From Gammaproteobacteria bacterium (GTDB lineage Bacteria; Pseudomonadota; Gammaproteobacteria; SZUA-21): 16,624 nucleotides of DNA. The notes under the pieces are model-generated. The model was given only the letters and a program-made list of their open reading frames with translations, was not told the origin of the DNA and ran no database searches. Where the stretch lies: NCBI GenBank assembly GCA_003233075.1, contig QIKQ01000292.1:1-16624 (forward strand), in the 5' to 3' direction. The position numbers and the translations under genes are program-made. Shown here piece by piece: positions 1-8,086 of the stretch (its first letter is position 1; each line of letters starts with the position of its first letter).

Positions 1-265
1 CCATGCTTGGATTCTTTCTTAACGAACTCTCTTTCCCCGAAAGTACTGTATCTCTAGGTTTTGGCTTAATATCGTATAAAATATCCTCACACTTAAAAAC
101 ACCAACTGAAAACAAGATTCTTCCATACAACCAACGGCATATTATTGCGTTAGCTTGTGTACAAAAAATACTAGCGATAACTAATAGCATTAGCTTTTTA
201 GATAAGCCGAAGCCTATATAGTTTTGAAGGGAACATTCTTCGGGCTTACCATTTAAGCTCATCAT
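1..265 (-). CDS. Possible secreted protein, partial (runs off left edge)
   Basis: A minus-strand frame opens with two consecutive ATG codons (265 and 262), preceded in frame by a TAG four codons upstream, and stays open for 88 codons to the window edge. Residues of about 24-40 look like a signal peptide: a lysine pair, a hydrophobic core (LMLLVIASIF) and an Ala-x-Ala type end (TQANA). The mature part begins IICRWLYGR and is basic, with several cysteines. No family is recognised. There is no clear ribosome binding site, and the 26-residue stretch before the hydrophobic core is long, so an internal start is possible. A 72-codon plus-strand frame overlaps almost all of it but has no comparable features. 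Only the open frame and the signal-like segment support this call. Confidence 0.4.
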   Translation of the reverse strand, partial: MMSLNGKPEECSLQNYIGFGLSKKLMLLVIASIFCTQANAIICRWLYGRILFSVGVFKCEDILYDIKPKPRDTVLSGKESSLRKNPSM

Positions 266-504
266 TATTATCTTGCACTAATTAATTTAGCCTCTATAAC
301 TATTAGATGATACTACTTAGCCTTTGTTTAGCTTCACTCGCTTTACATTTAATATTTACGATATCTTTTCTTTTGACCCAAATTCTAAAACTCCTATGCC
401 AACTTCATAGTAGCATGCTAGTATAAACTTCACTCTAAAGCTAGATTTTTATGACAACAATATAAATGTAAAAAGTTCTTACAATGCTAGACGCGGTACC
501 TAAT

Positions 505-518
505 TTCGCAACGACGGG
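505..518. repeat. Fragment of dispersed repeat shared with right edge
   Basis: The 14-mer TTCGCAACGACGGG is identical to positions 16599-16612, where it forms one arm of a full palindromic element. No matching opposite arm is seen nearby, so this looks like a half or decayed copy. The adjacent 9-mer CGGGAGATC (523-531) recurs at 6989-6997 in the repeat upstream of hisS. Confidence 0.5.
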
Positions 519-547
519 AAACCGGGAGATCACCGCGCATGTTTCAT

Positions 548-607
548 AATTGAATTTGAATCTACCCCGGCTCTAAAGAACCGGGCTACAGATATACAAT
601 TGAATTT
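548..607. repeat. Small REP-like hairpin between 10-bp direct repeats
   Basis: The stem CCCGG (566-570) pairs with CCGGG (581-585) across a 10-base loop, with flanking bases giving a longer imperfect stem ending in GGGCTAC. The same GGGCTAC end occurs in the element at 6951-7049. The unit is flanked by a direct repeat AATTGAATTT at 548-557 and 598-607, which could be a target-site duplication or chance in AT-rich DNA. A second direct repeat, CAGATATACAA, lies at 589-599 and 717-727. Confidence 0.4.
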
Positions 608-798
608 TGGAGGTTACTTCACCACTTTTTCCCACGAAGGGCTTATGTCGCGTAGGGCAGGACGACCGAGAGCGACCGCTATGCTCGGGTTCGTTTTGTC
701 CGCTTTATCAAGAATGCAGATATACAACTATAATATGGAATTAACCGTTTCAAATAATTTTTTAATGTAAATTAGCGCGACTTTGTTACGCCAGATTT

Positions 799-1287
799 TT
801 AATTATTTTTTGTATTAACGGTACAGTTGATATAACGAACACAAGGTTTGTAGTTAATACACAGAAACACTGATGTGATCCAAAAATAAGCTGACTCTAA
901 TAAGTTGGCAGTTAAAAGCAAGTGCGCAACTCCTATTAACATTGTAATGTCAGCAAGAACGATGCCGGCCATCATATACAATTTAAGTCGTGTAGCGTCG
1001 CTACCAATCAATATAAACGAAGAAGTGATTTTTTTATTTTTAGAGCGAATTTTTAGTCTTAAGGTATGGTAAAAACCAAGTAATATTAGTGACGGAATCA
1101 GTGATATTAATCCCAGATGAAAAGTAATCACACCGTACTCAGGAAAAGTTTGTGCGAAATATTGGATATGACTGAGAAAAGAAAAAAGACAAATAAAGAA
1201 TGCAGACTGAAGTATAACCCCGCCCCACACTTTATTTACATTTTGGAAACTGATACTTTGTTGCTCGAAATGCTTAACGTATTTCAT
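799..1287 (-). CDS. Hypothetical four-helix membrane protein
   Basis: An open frame of 162 codons with ATG start. The protein has a short polar N-terminus, then four hydrophobic stretches suited to membrane spanning at about residues 22-44, 50-72, 105-127 and 129-146. A basic loop (RLKIRSKNKK) follows helix 2 and would face the cytoplasm by the positive-inside rule. It belongs to no family I can name. It stands alone between two long intergenic stretches, and the ribosome binding site is weak. The regular hydrophobic pattern argues that it is real rather than a chance frame; it may be a lineage-specific inner-membrane protein. Confidence 0.55.
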   Translation of the reverse strand: MKYVKHFEQQSISFQNVNKVWGGVILQSAFFICLFSFLSHIQYFAQTFPEYGVITFHLGLISLIPSLILLGFYHTLRLKIRSKNKKITSSFILIGSDATRLKLYMMAGIVLADITMLIGVAHLLLTANLLESAYFWITSVFLCINYKPCVRYINCTVNTKNN

Positions 1288-1936
1288 TTAGCTTGACACC
1301 TGCCTTATTCAAATTAACCCAAGCAGAAAAATCTGCATAACCCTTCTTACAAAATCAAAACATTCTAATTTCAAATGTTTTAGATTCACGAGCGTCTTAC
1401 TGGGATTTGACAGGTGACTCTTAATCAAAAATTATTGGTACTTTTGATTTTTGATTTAGTGACTTTACTCATCAGCAAATATAGAACTTGTATGTGATCG
1501 TAGCACCTCAACAACCGCAATCTGGTTGCTTTCAAACTATAGCTAAATGAATAGCTACCCTTCCCCAATTCCCCTTATAAAATAACCATTATTAGCGATG
1601 CATTTTATGCTTGCGTAACATCAATGATTTATTTTATCTCTATATATCTTTATAGCCTCTCCTCAAAGACTTATTCATTCTTACCTTTTCTTAAAATAAT
1701 ATCAACAACTATTTAACTTACACCTTAACTTGCACTTATGACTTACCCTAAAAGCGTAGTAGTTAATTCGAATTCTAACTTGGCTCTACATCACATATTG
1801 AGCAATCATAATCCACTCTTATACTAAGCTAATATGAAAATTTAGAATTTAGTTGCTGTACTTTAATACTATATCGGATATTTGAAAAAAAACTTCGTGA
1901 ACTAGTAGCCATAAATGATCATAGGCTTAGAGTTTA
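1288..1936. other. Long AT-rich intergenic region downstream of der
   Basis: About 650 bases without a supported gene on either strand. The only clear structure is a perfect 10-bp inverted repeat, AATCAAAAAT (1423-1432) and ATTTTTGATT (1447-1456), separated by 14 bases. It could form an AT-rich hairpin in RNA from either strand but is not a convincing terminator. A run of eight A residues on the plus strand near 1885-1893 would read as a U-tract just after the der stop, but it has only a poor stem before it. Confidence 0.5.
1423..1456. repeat. AT-rich 10-bp inverted repeat
   Basis: AATCAAAAAT and its exact reverse complement ATTTTTGATT flank a 14-base loop. Function is unknown. It lies between the orphan membrane-protein gene and der. 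Confidence 0.4.
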
Positions 1937-3373
1937 TTACTTCTTTCTACCTTTAACGAATTTCATTAAACGTTTGCGTTGTTTTACTTGTCTTGGGCTT
2001 AAAACATTTCGCTTATTTTCATAAGGATTTTTAGCAGACTTGTATTCAATTCTGATTGGCGTACCAACTAGCTTCAATCGTTTACGAAAATAATTGAGTA
2101 AATAGCGATGATAGACCTGGGGAATACTTTTAGTTTGATTACCGTGAATAATAATCAGAGGGGGTTTTTTTCCACCTTGATGCGCATAACGAAGTTTGAT
2201 TCGACGTCCACGGCAAAGTGGTGGAGTGTGCGCTTGTTGCGCCAATTCGAGCAATTCAGTTAAATGCGCAGTTTTAAAGTCCATGGTTGCTGATTTATAA
2301 GCTGAATCGACTAAATCAATAAGGTTACCAACGCCCGTGCCATGTAGAGCCGATATAAATCGTTGTTCTGCGTAGCTTATGAATTCAAGTTTCCTATCCA
2401 TGGTCACTTTAACACTATGCTTCTGGTCGCCCGTTAATCCATCCCATTTATTGATGGCAATAATGACCGATCGGCCGGCTTCAAGTACATAGGCCAATAA
2501 ACTGATATCTTGGTCAACCACGTCTTCCCGCGCATCCATCACCAAAATAACAACATCTGACTTTTCAATTGCCTGAATTGATTTGATTGCACTAAATTTT
2601 TCAACCACCTCATTAACTTTAGATCGCCGGCGCATTCCAGCGGTATCAATCAAAATATATTTTTTATCATCTACTTCAAAAGGCACTTCGATGCTATCAC
2701 GCGTAGTACCAGGCTGATCAAAAGTGACTACTCTATTTTCACCAATAATTCGATTAACCAATGTTGATTTTCCGACATTGGGCCTGCCGACTACGGCGAT
2801 GCGAATACAATCATCGCTCTCATCGTCAGCTTCTAATTCACTCTCTTCAGTAGGACCCAGCACTTTTTCAAGTGTCGATTCGATCAAAAGACGTACATTA
2901 CGACCCTGGCTTGCGGAAATAGCAACAGGATCACCTGCTCCTAATTGATGAAATTCAGAACATACAATATCCGGATCTCTACCATCTATCTTATTAACAA
3001 CCAAAGTCATAGGTTTTCCATAACGTCTTAGCTGTGAAACGATTGCTTCGTCATCCGCGTTAATGCCCTGCTTAGCATCAACCATTAATAAGATATAATC
3101 TGACTCTTCAATAGCTCTCTGGGTTTGTTCTATCATCAAGGATTCGACACCTTCTGACTGAAAACTAAGTCCGCCTGTATCAACGACGAGATATCCTGTA
3201 CCACCAAGCTGACCCTTACCGAATTGACGATCTCGAGTTAAACCAGGAAAATCAGCTACAAGCGCATCTCGCGTTTTGGTTAAGCGATTAAAAAGGGTAG
3301 ATTTACCAACATTTGGTCTGCCGACTAGGGCAATAACGGGTAGGGTCGCTTGATTGACGATTGCTTTTGCCAT
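1937..3373 (-). CDS. der: Ribosome-assembly GTPase Der (EngA)
   Basis: Der is a GTPase with two tandem G domains that acts in late assembly of the 50S ribosomal subunit. Domain 1 shows GRPNVGKS (18-25), DTGG (65-68) and NKID (127-130). Domain 2 shows GRPNVGKS (196-203), DTAG (243-246) and NKWD (308-311). The two are joined by an acidic linker (about 175-188), and a C-terminal KH-like domain follows with a basic tail ending KGRKK. The length of 478 residues is normal. The N-terminus is about ten residues longer than many homologues, with no closer in-frame ATG. The gene is last in the conserved hisS-yfgM-bamB-der run, 114 bases after bamB. Its ribosome binding site is weak. Confidence 0.97.
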   Translation of the reverse strand: MAKAIVNQATLPVIALVGRPNVGKSTLFNRLTKTRDALVADFPGLTRDRQFGKGQLGGTGYLVVDTGGLSFQSEGVESLMIEQTQRAIEESDYILLMVDAKQGINADDEAIVSQLRRYGKPMTLVVNKIDGRDPDIVCSEFHQLGAGDPVAISASQGRNVRLLIESTLEKVLGPTEESELEADDESDDCIRIAVVGRPNVGKSTLVNRIIGENRVVTFDQPGTTRDSIEVPFEVDDKKYILIDTAGMRRRSKVNEVVEKFSAIKSIQAIEKSDVVILVMDAREDVVDQDISLLAYVLEAGRSVIIAINKWDGLTGDQKHSVKVTMDRKLEFISYAEQRFISALHGTGVGNLIDLVDSAYKSATMDFKTAHLTELLELAQQAHTPPLCRGRRIKLRYAHQGGKKPPLIIIHGNQTKSIPQVYHRYLLNYFRKRLKLVGTPIRIEYKSAKNPYENKRNVLSPRQVKQRKRLMKFVKGRKK

Positions 3374-3415
3374 TGTATATTATTAAATCATCATCAATTC
3401 GGTCGTGTGATTTTT

Positions 3416-3468
3416 AAAGTCTTTAAAGATGCTTAGTTTATATAAAAAATAACAAACGAAAAGACTTT
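3416..3468. repeat. 9-bp inverted repeat between bamB and der
   Basis: AAAGTCTTT (3416-3424) and AAAGACTTT (3460-3468) are exact reverse complements flanking an AT-rich 35-base loop in the bamB-der gap. In the transcript this would fold just upstream of der. It is not followed by a clean U-tract, so attenuation or processing is only a possibility. Confidence 0.3.
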
Positions 3469-3487
3469 GAAGCTTTGAAATGGATTA

Positions 3488-4693
3488 TCAGAATTCTTCA
3501 ACACTATTAACTTCTTTAGAATTCTTTTTCTTGCGAATCGACAATGCAGTTAGTTCGCCGCCCTTACCTAAAGTAATTAGCATATTGTTAATGACTGTTG
3601 GCGCTTCGATGTAACCACGACCATCCGCTTTATAGCGAGCAACAACACGGCCATCATCTCGGCTCAACCAATGTAAATAACCTTGATAATCACCAACGAC
3701 TATATACTCACCTAGTACCGCTGGTCCTGTCATTTTTCGTGCCCGCATTGAAGATTGCTTCCAGACTGATACACCCGTACTTTTATCATAAGCCCATACT
3801 TGACTATGCTCATCAGTAACATAGACATTTTTATAATCTACTGCGAGTGATTTAATCGAGGACATTTTTCGGGTCCATAATAGCTGCACGTCCTTAATGC
3901 TGATTGCAGCCAGCTTACCCTGATATCCGGCAACATATAAAACACCGTCTCTAATAATTGGATCAGTATCTATGTCCGCGAGGCGCTCAATTTCCGTTCT
4001 GCCTCGAATCGCTGAAATTGATCTTTGCCAAAGTAACCGGCCCGTATTAACGTTTAAGCCAACCACTTTGCCATTGTCAAAACCCGCATAAACGGTTGAG
4101 CCACTTACAATTGGAGCACTACTGCCGCGAATTGTTAAACGTGGCGCTCTACGCTTATACTGCCAAATTTTTTGTCCTGTATTACTACTAAGTCCGGTAA
4201 TGACACCATCGATTGATCGAATGACTACAATCGAACGACCCACACCTGGTGCCGATAATACTTCACTACTCACACGAGATTTCCAAATAATTTTACCGTT
4301 AATCGCATTTATCGCGAGAACTTCTCCTTGCGAAGTACCGACAAAAACTTTACCAAAACCAACCGAAGTACCACTTGAAATGGGTTTTTTAGTATCGATG
4401 GACCAAATTTTATCGCCATCTTTCAGCTTATAGGCTGAAACTCGACCGCGGTAATCAGCGCTGTAAACTCGATCGGAATCAATTGATGCTTTAAGCCTTA
4501 ATGTTAGCTTGCCAACACCCGAGCCAGTATCTTTTTCCCATAGGCGCTTAATTTCAATTTCGCGCTTGTACTTGATGAGCTTTTTAGGCTTTTCTGCGTT
4601 ATCTTTTCCTTTAAAAAATTTACCACCGCCGCAGGCAGTCATTAAACTTAAAGTAAGACAAGAAGTAAAAGCTAATTTAATTATATTTTTCAT
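3488..4693 (-). CDS. bamB: Outer-membrane assembly lipoprotein BamB
   Basis: BamB is the beta-propeller lipoprotein of the BAM complex, which inserts beta-barrel proteins into the outer membrane; it sits on the periplasmic side and contacts BamA. Residues 1-20 form a lipoprotein signal peptide with the lipobox end MTAC, giving a lipidated Cys21. The rest consists of repeated PQQ-type propeller blades with recurrent motifs such as G.V.ALN..TGK..W (for example GKIIWKS, GRLLWQR, GVSVWKQ). The length of 401 residues is close to the usual 390. Its ATG follows the yfgM TAA directly with no intervening base, so the two are probably translationally coupled. The C-terminal extension (KKKNSKEVNSVEEF) is polar. 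Confidence 0.96.
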   Translation of the reverse strand: MKNIIKLAFTSCLTLSLMTACGGGKFFKGKDNAEKPKKLIKYKREIEIKRLWEKDTGSGVGKLTLRLKASIDSDRVYSADYRGRVSAYKLKDGDKIWSIDTKKPISSGTSVGFGKVFVGTSQGEVLAINAINGKIIWKSRVSSEVLSAPGVGRSIVVIRSIDGVITGLSSNTGQKIWQYKRRAPRLTIRGSSAPIVSGSTVYAGFDNGKVVGLNVNTGRLLWQRSISAIRGRTEIERLADIDTDPIIRDGVLYVAGYQGKLAAISIKDVQLLWTRKMSSIKSLAVDYKNVYVTDEHSQVWAYDKSTGVSVWKQSSMRARKMTGPAVLGEYIVVGDYQGYLHWLSRDDGRVVARYKADGRGYIEAPTVINNMLITLGKGGELTALSIRKKKNSKEVNSVEEF

Positions 4694-5404
4694 TTAACAG
4701 TTTCTGACGTTTTCAAGTCGATGCTCGACTAATTGTTTAAATTCCGATTGAACCGGTTTCTTTTTTGCCTTTTCATGCTCTTCGTTAATAATTTTAAGTG
4801 CATTTTTATAATTATTCACAGCAAACACACATTCCTTTTTACCTTCGCGAATTGTGCCCTTGATATATTCAAAATATTTTTTAAAAGCAATAGGTGGATT
4901 AACTTTTAAATGCGCCAGGGCTTCTTTATGCGAGCCCTTATCGCGTAATACTCTGGCTAGCCTCATTTTAACGATGTAAAACTTTAGATTGGTTTTATCA
5001 AGACTTTTTAATGCGTTTTCTAAATTGTTTTGTGCAGCCACTAAATCGTCGCTTTCTACATTAATTTTAGCCAACAGAAGTTGGGCGTCGGTAGCATAGG
5101 GAGTCGATGGATATTGTGCAATGATCTTCTTAGAGCTAGTCACTGCTACTTCTTTCAATTTATCTTGGTCAATGCCTTTCTTTTGCATCGCAAATTGCGG
5201 CGAGCGCAAAATCATTTGCCTTTTTAGAACTTCAAAACTAGTCGATGCGGCTATGGCTTTAGTGGAGCTACCATCTTGATAATTGCGCCATCCAAATACC
5301 ACCAGTAATCCAATTGATACACCAACTAATAACATGGTGCCATTACTCTTCCACCAGTCCTTAACTTGTTGCCAACGTTCTTCATCAGTTAAATACGGGT
5401 CCAC
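4694..5404 (-). CDS. yfgM: YfgM family inner-membrane TPR protein
   Basis: YfgM is an inner-membrane-anchored periplasmic protein linked in E. coli to the SecYEG translocon and the chaperone PpiD. Here a cytoplasmic N-terminus (MDPYLTDEERWQQVKDWW) is typical of the family. One membrane helix follows at about 22-39, then a periplasmic tetratricopeptide-like domain (about 50-225) with helical pairs such as DAQLLLAKINVE and ALAHLKV. The start is GTG at 5404, chosen because a strong GAGGTAAG ribosome binding site lies just upstream and the family N-terminus begins there. It follows hisS by 100 bases and abuts bamB. The length of 236 residues is slightly longer than the E. coli protein. Confidence 0.93.
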   Translation of the reverse strand: MDPYLTDEERWQQVKDWWKSNGTMLLVGVSIGLLVVFGWRNYQDGSSTKAIAASTSFEVLKRQMILRSPQFAMQKKGIDQDKLKEVAVTSSKKIIAQYPSTPYATDAQLLLAKINVESDDLVAAQNNLENALKSLDKTNLKFYIVKMRLARVLRDKGSHKEALAHLKVNPPIAFKKYFEYIKGTIREGKKECVFAVNNYKNALKIINEEHEKAKKKPVQSEFKQLVEHRLENVRNC

Positions 5405-5504
5405 CGGCTTACCTCACTTTTATCCAAAATTCACCCTATTGGTAAATTAATAATCTTTATGCTTTAACAGCTGCTCAATATCTACTACGAGTATTATATA
5501 AGTT

Positions 5505-6779
5505 TTACTCGCCTAACTCTTCACGAATTTTGTCGCACAAGTCGACTTGCTTAATTTTGATCTGTTTACCCTCTTCGCGCAAGTATTTTAGGGTTACTTC
5601 TTGGTTTTTTACTTCATCTTCACCCAATATTAACGCAATCAAGGCACCGCTTCGATCTGCTCGCTTCATTTGACTCTTAAAACTGCCCCCACCACAATTC
5701 ATTTTAATCGTTTTCCGTGGAAACTCCTGACGAAGTTGTTCAGCCAGATTAAATCCAGTCGCGTCTGACTCATTTCCAACAGCAACAACGTAAACCGCAG
5801 GTCCCGCTCGCTCAGCGACTAAATTTAGTTTTTCGAGTAACAATATTACTCGGTCAGCCCCTATCGCAAAACCCATTGCGCTATTTTTTCGTCCGCCCAG
5901 CTGCTCTATTAGGCTATCGTATCGACCACCCGCGCAAATCGTGCCCTGTGCACCTAAGCTTAACGTTGTCCACTCGTAAACAGTTTGACTGTAATAATCT
6001 AAACCACGTACTAAACGAGGGTTAACTTCATAATTAATTTTTGCTTGGCTCACTAAATTAATCAAGCTATCAAATTTTGCTTTCGATTCTTCGCCCAAAG
6101 AATCGATTAATTTAGGTGCCTTTTCATTGAGAGACAACAGGTCGGGATTCTTGCTGTCCAGTATGCGCATAGGATTAGTCGTCAAACGGCGTATACTGTC
6201 GTCATCCAATTGGCTTTTATTGTCTTCATAGTATTTTACTAACAATGTTTTATAAACCTTGCGTTCGTCCAATGTCCCTAATGAATTAATTTCCAATTTA
6301 ACATCGTTCAAACCTAGATTACCCCAAAGCTTATTGATCATTAACAAATGTTCAAACTCAATATCAGAATCAGCAAAACCGAAAGACTCAACACCAATTT
6401 GGTTAAATTGCCGATATCGGCCTTCTTGTGGTTTCTCGTATCTAAACATGGGGCCGGCATACCAAAGCCTTTGTTGCTGATTATGAATAAGACCTTTGTC
6501 AATAACTGCTCTGACACAACCTGCTGTACCCTCTGGTCGCAAGGAAAGACTGCCCTCACTACGATCATCAAAGGTATACATTTCTTTTTCAACAATATCG
6601 GTAACTTCACCAATGGAGCGCTTAAATAACTCAGTACGCTCCACTATAGGAAGACGAATCTCGTCATAGCCGTAGGAGCTAAACAGTGCCTGCATTGTTC
6701 TCTCTAAATGTTGCCAAATAGGCGTACGCTCTGGCAGAACGGCGTCCATACCTTTGACGCGTGGGATTGACTTTGACAA
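5505..6779 (-). CDS. hisS: Histidine-tRNA ligase
   Basis: This class II aminoacyl-tRNA synthetase charges tRNA-His with histidine using ATP. Visible signatures are the N-terminal KGMDAVLP, motif 1 around YDEIRLPIVE (38-47), motif 2 MFRYEKPQEGRYRQF (111-125), the histidine-specific LVRGLDYY (256-263, with Arg259) and AGGRYDSL (283-290), and motif 3 GFAIGADRV (303-311). A C-terminal anticodon-binding domain follows. The length of 424 residues equals the E. coli enzyme. The start is TTG: an in-frame TAG lies three codons before it, and an AGGAAA ribosome binding site sits about eight bases upstream. The usual upstream neighbour ispG is missing and a repeat-bearing gap takes its place. Confidence 0.97.
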   Translation of the reverse strand: MSKSIPRVKGMDAVLPERTPIWQHLERTMQALFSSYGYDEIRLPIVERTELFKRSIGEVTDIVEKEMYTFDDRSEGSLSLRPEGTAGCVRAVIDKGLIHNQQQRLWYAGPMFRYEKPQEGRYRQFNQIGVESFGFADSDIEFEHLLMINKLWGNLGLNDVKLEINSLGTLDERKVYKTLLVKYYEDNKSQLDDDSIRRLTTNPMRILDSKNPDLLSLNEKAPKLIDSLGEESKAKFDSLINLVSQAKINYEVNPRLVRGLDYYSQTVYEWTTLSLGAQGTICAGGRYDSLIEQLGGRKNSAMGFAIGADRVILLLEKLNLVAERAGPAVYVVAVGNESDATGFNLAEQLRQEFPRKTIKMNCGGGSFKSQMKRADRSGALIALILGEDEVKNQEVTLKYLREEGKQIKIKQVDLCDKIREELGE

Positions 6780-7194
6780 TTTAGTTTCCTAGCTAGTTTA
6801 TTAGACGATCAGTCTTTGCGAAATATGCAGTTTATTTGCTGGTTATTGTACTGAGGACTAAGGAGGAATCATAGTGGCTTTAGAGCTCATATTGGGCATA
6901 AACACTGCGGTGTGCCTTGCAATGCCATTAACTTAAGGACTCCTCATTTTTTTGTAGCCCGTTAGTAGTCGCCGTAGGCGGCGAAATGCGGGAGATCTCA
7001 TCTCTTTCCCGCAGTACGCGTTCTTCGAACGCTTCGTGCGGGCTACAAATATTTCATAACAAAGCTTAAGTTAATGGCATTGGCGAGCCTTGAGCTTAGT
7101 TTATCTGGAGGATTAACGATTTAATGGACTGGAAAATATCTGATCTCTAGCACGCTTAGCACACTTTACGCCAGTAAATCGCTTAAAATAGGAC
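6780..7194. other. Repeat-bearing gap where ispG normally lies
   Basis: This stretch separates rodZ from hisS, the place usually held by ispG in gammaproteobacteria. No ispG-like frame or remnant is visible on the minus strand. The gap holds a nested inverted-repeat element (6920-7082). On the plus strand there is a 20-codon frame (6874-6936), GTG start, preceded by a textbook AAGGAGG at 6860-6866; its stop codon lies inside the left repeat arm. No product can be assigned to that frame. The hisS promoter presumably lies between about 6790 and 6920, but no clear -35/-10 pair is seen. Confidence 0.6.
6920..7082. mobile_element. MITE-like nested inverted-repeat element
   Basis: Perfect 18-bp terminal inverted repeats, CAATGCCATTAACTTAAG (6920-6937) and its reverse complement (7065-7082), bound a 163-bp unit with no coding capacity. 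Nested inside is a second perfect 11-bp pair, TTTGTAGCCCG (6951-6961) and CGGGCTACAAA (7039-7049). The core carries further small stems, including CGCCGTAGGCG, GAGAT/ATCTC and GCGGGA/TCCCGC. This layout fits a miniature inverted-repeat transposable element with a REP-type doublet inserted in it, or one compound palindrome. No clear target-site duplication is seen. Which transposase would mobilise it cannot be told from here. Confidence 0.6.
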
Positions 7195-8070
7195 TTAGTT
7201 TCTCAGGCTTTTGCTGCTTTTTGGCTTACTGATTTTCTCAATCTGATTTTTCTCTACCTGATGATGAATAATAAAAGCCTGCTTGCCCTTAATATTCTTA
7301 ACAGAACCCATATGATTATAGAATTTGCCATTGAGTAACACTTCGACGTTTTCTGGCTTTTCTATTTTTATTTGAAACGGAGCCGTGCCTTTCACTTTGT
7401 CACGAAATCCACGTCGCCCGACATGCGATAAAAGCTGTCGATTATTAGCATCAATCACTCTTACATAAGAGTCTTTATTAAATTTTATTGATAAAGTATC
7501 ATACTGCGGTTTCTTGCTTATATTTGGATAAATTTCCTGTTTGCCTTTTTTATTATCGAAACTACTGATTACCGAGAAATTCTTACTGTCAATTTTGCCG
7601 TTTGATCTTTTACTTTTCGATTTGCTTGTATTAGTTTTACTGGCTATTTTATCTTGATCAGAATCTATTGACTCACCTTGATACATAATAAATAAAGCAA
7701 TCGCTACCAAAGCAACCACCGCAACGTAACTTAGAGATTTTGCCGGAATGACTGATTCTTGACTGCTGGCTTTGCTAGAAGCACAATTTGAAGCATCTAA
7801 TTTTGTTTCGACTTGCTCAGTCAACATATGATTGAATTGACCTAGTAGTGCCTCTGCATCAATTCCTAATAATAAAGCATAATTTCTGATGTAGCCTTGA
7901 ACAAAGATAGTGGCAGGCAGTTGCTGATAGTCATCGTTTTCCAGCGCATCTACGACGGATACACTTAAACGCAATTCACGTGCTATATATTGGAGCGATA
8001 AGCCACGTGAGCGCCTTGCTTCTCGCAGCACTTCTCCGGGCAATGGTCCTTTTATGACAAAGTCTTTCAT
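7195..8070 (-). CDS. rodZ: Cell-shape protein RodZ
   Basis: RodZ is a bitopic inner-membrane protein that links MreB filaments to the elongation machinery and maintains rod shape. Residues of about 12-75 form the cytoplasmic Cro/CI-like helix-turn-helix domain (LREARRSRGLSLQYIARELRL). A serine-rich linker follows, then one membrane helix at about 113-131, a lysine- and serine-rich periplasmic linker, and a C-terminal beta domain (about 190-270) with the family pattern of YVRVIDANN, GTAPFQIKI and VEVLLNGK. The length of 291 residues is somewhat short against E. coli (337), mostly in the linker. It starts 16 bases after the pilF stop, so the two are probably co-transcribed. Confidence 0.93.
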   Translation of the reverse strand: MKDFVIKGPLPGEVLREARRSRGLSLQYIARELRLSVSVVDALENDDYQQLPATIFVQGYIRNYALLLGIDAEALLGQFNHMLTEQVETKLDASNCASSKASSQESVIPAKSLSYVAVVALVAIALFIMYQGESIDSDQDKIASKTNTSKSKSKRSNGKIDSKNFSVISSFDNKKGKQEIYPNISKKPQYDTLSIKFNKDSYVRVIDANNRQLLSHVGRRGFRDKVKGTAPFQIKIEKPENVEVLLNGKFYNHMGSVKNIKGKQAFIIHHQVEKNQIEKISKPKSSKSLRN

Positions 8071-8086
8071 AATATGTTTCGACTAT

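Larger units (their letters stand above)
266..798. other. Gene-poor, repeat-bearing intergenic region
   Basis: No convincing coding frame is seen over about 530 bases. The segment from about 500 to 730 is noticeably more GC-rich than its AT-rich flanks and holds several repeat fragments: a 14-mer shared with the right edge of the window, a small CCCGG/CCGGG hairpin, a degenerate palindrome near 650-705, and two short direct repeats. It looks like a landing zone of dispersed repeats. Confidence 0.6.

Noticed and set aside
3..221. Plus-strand 72-codon frame at the left edge
   Set aside because: It overlaps the minus-strand frame with a signal-peptide pattern and has no ribosome binding site or recognisable feature.
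1885..1936. Rho-independent terminator after der
   Set aside because: A run of eight U residues exists in the minus-strand RNA, but the preceding sequence forms only a 3-bp stem.
6341..6629. Overlapping frames of about 90 codons on both strands inside hisS
   Set aside because: They lie wholly within the conserved hisS coding region in other frames and have no independent support.
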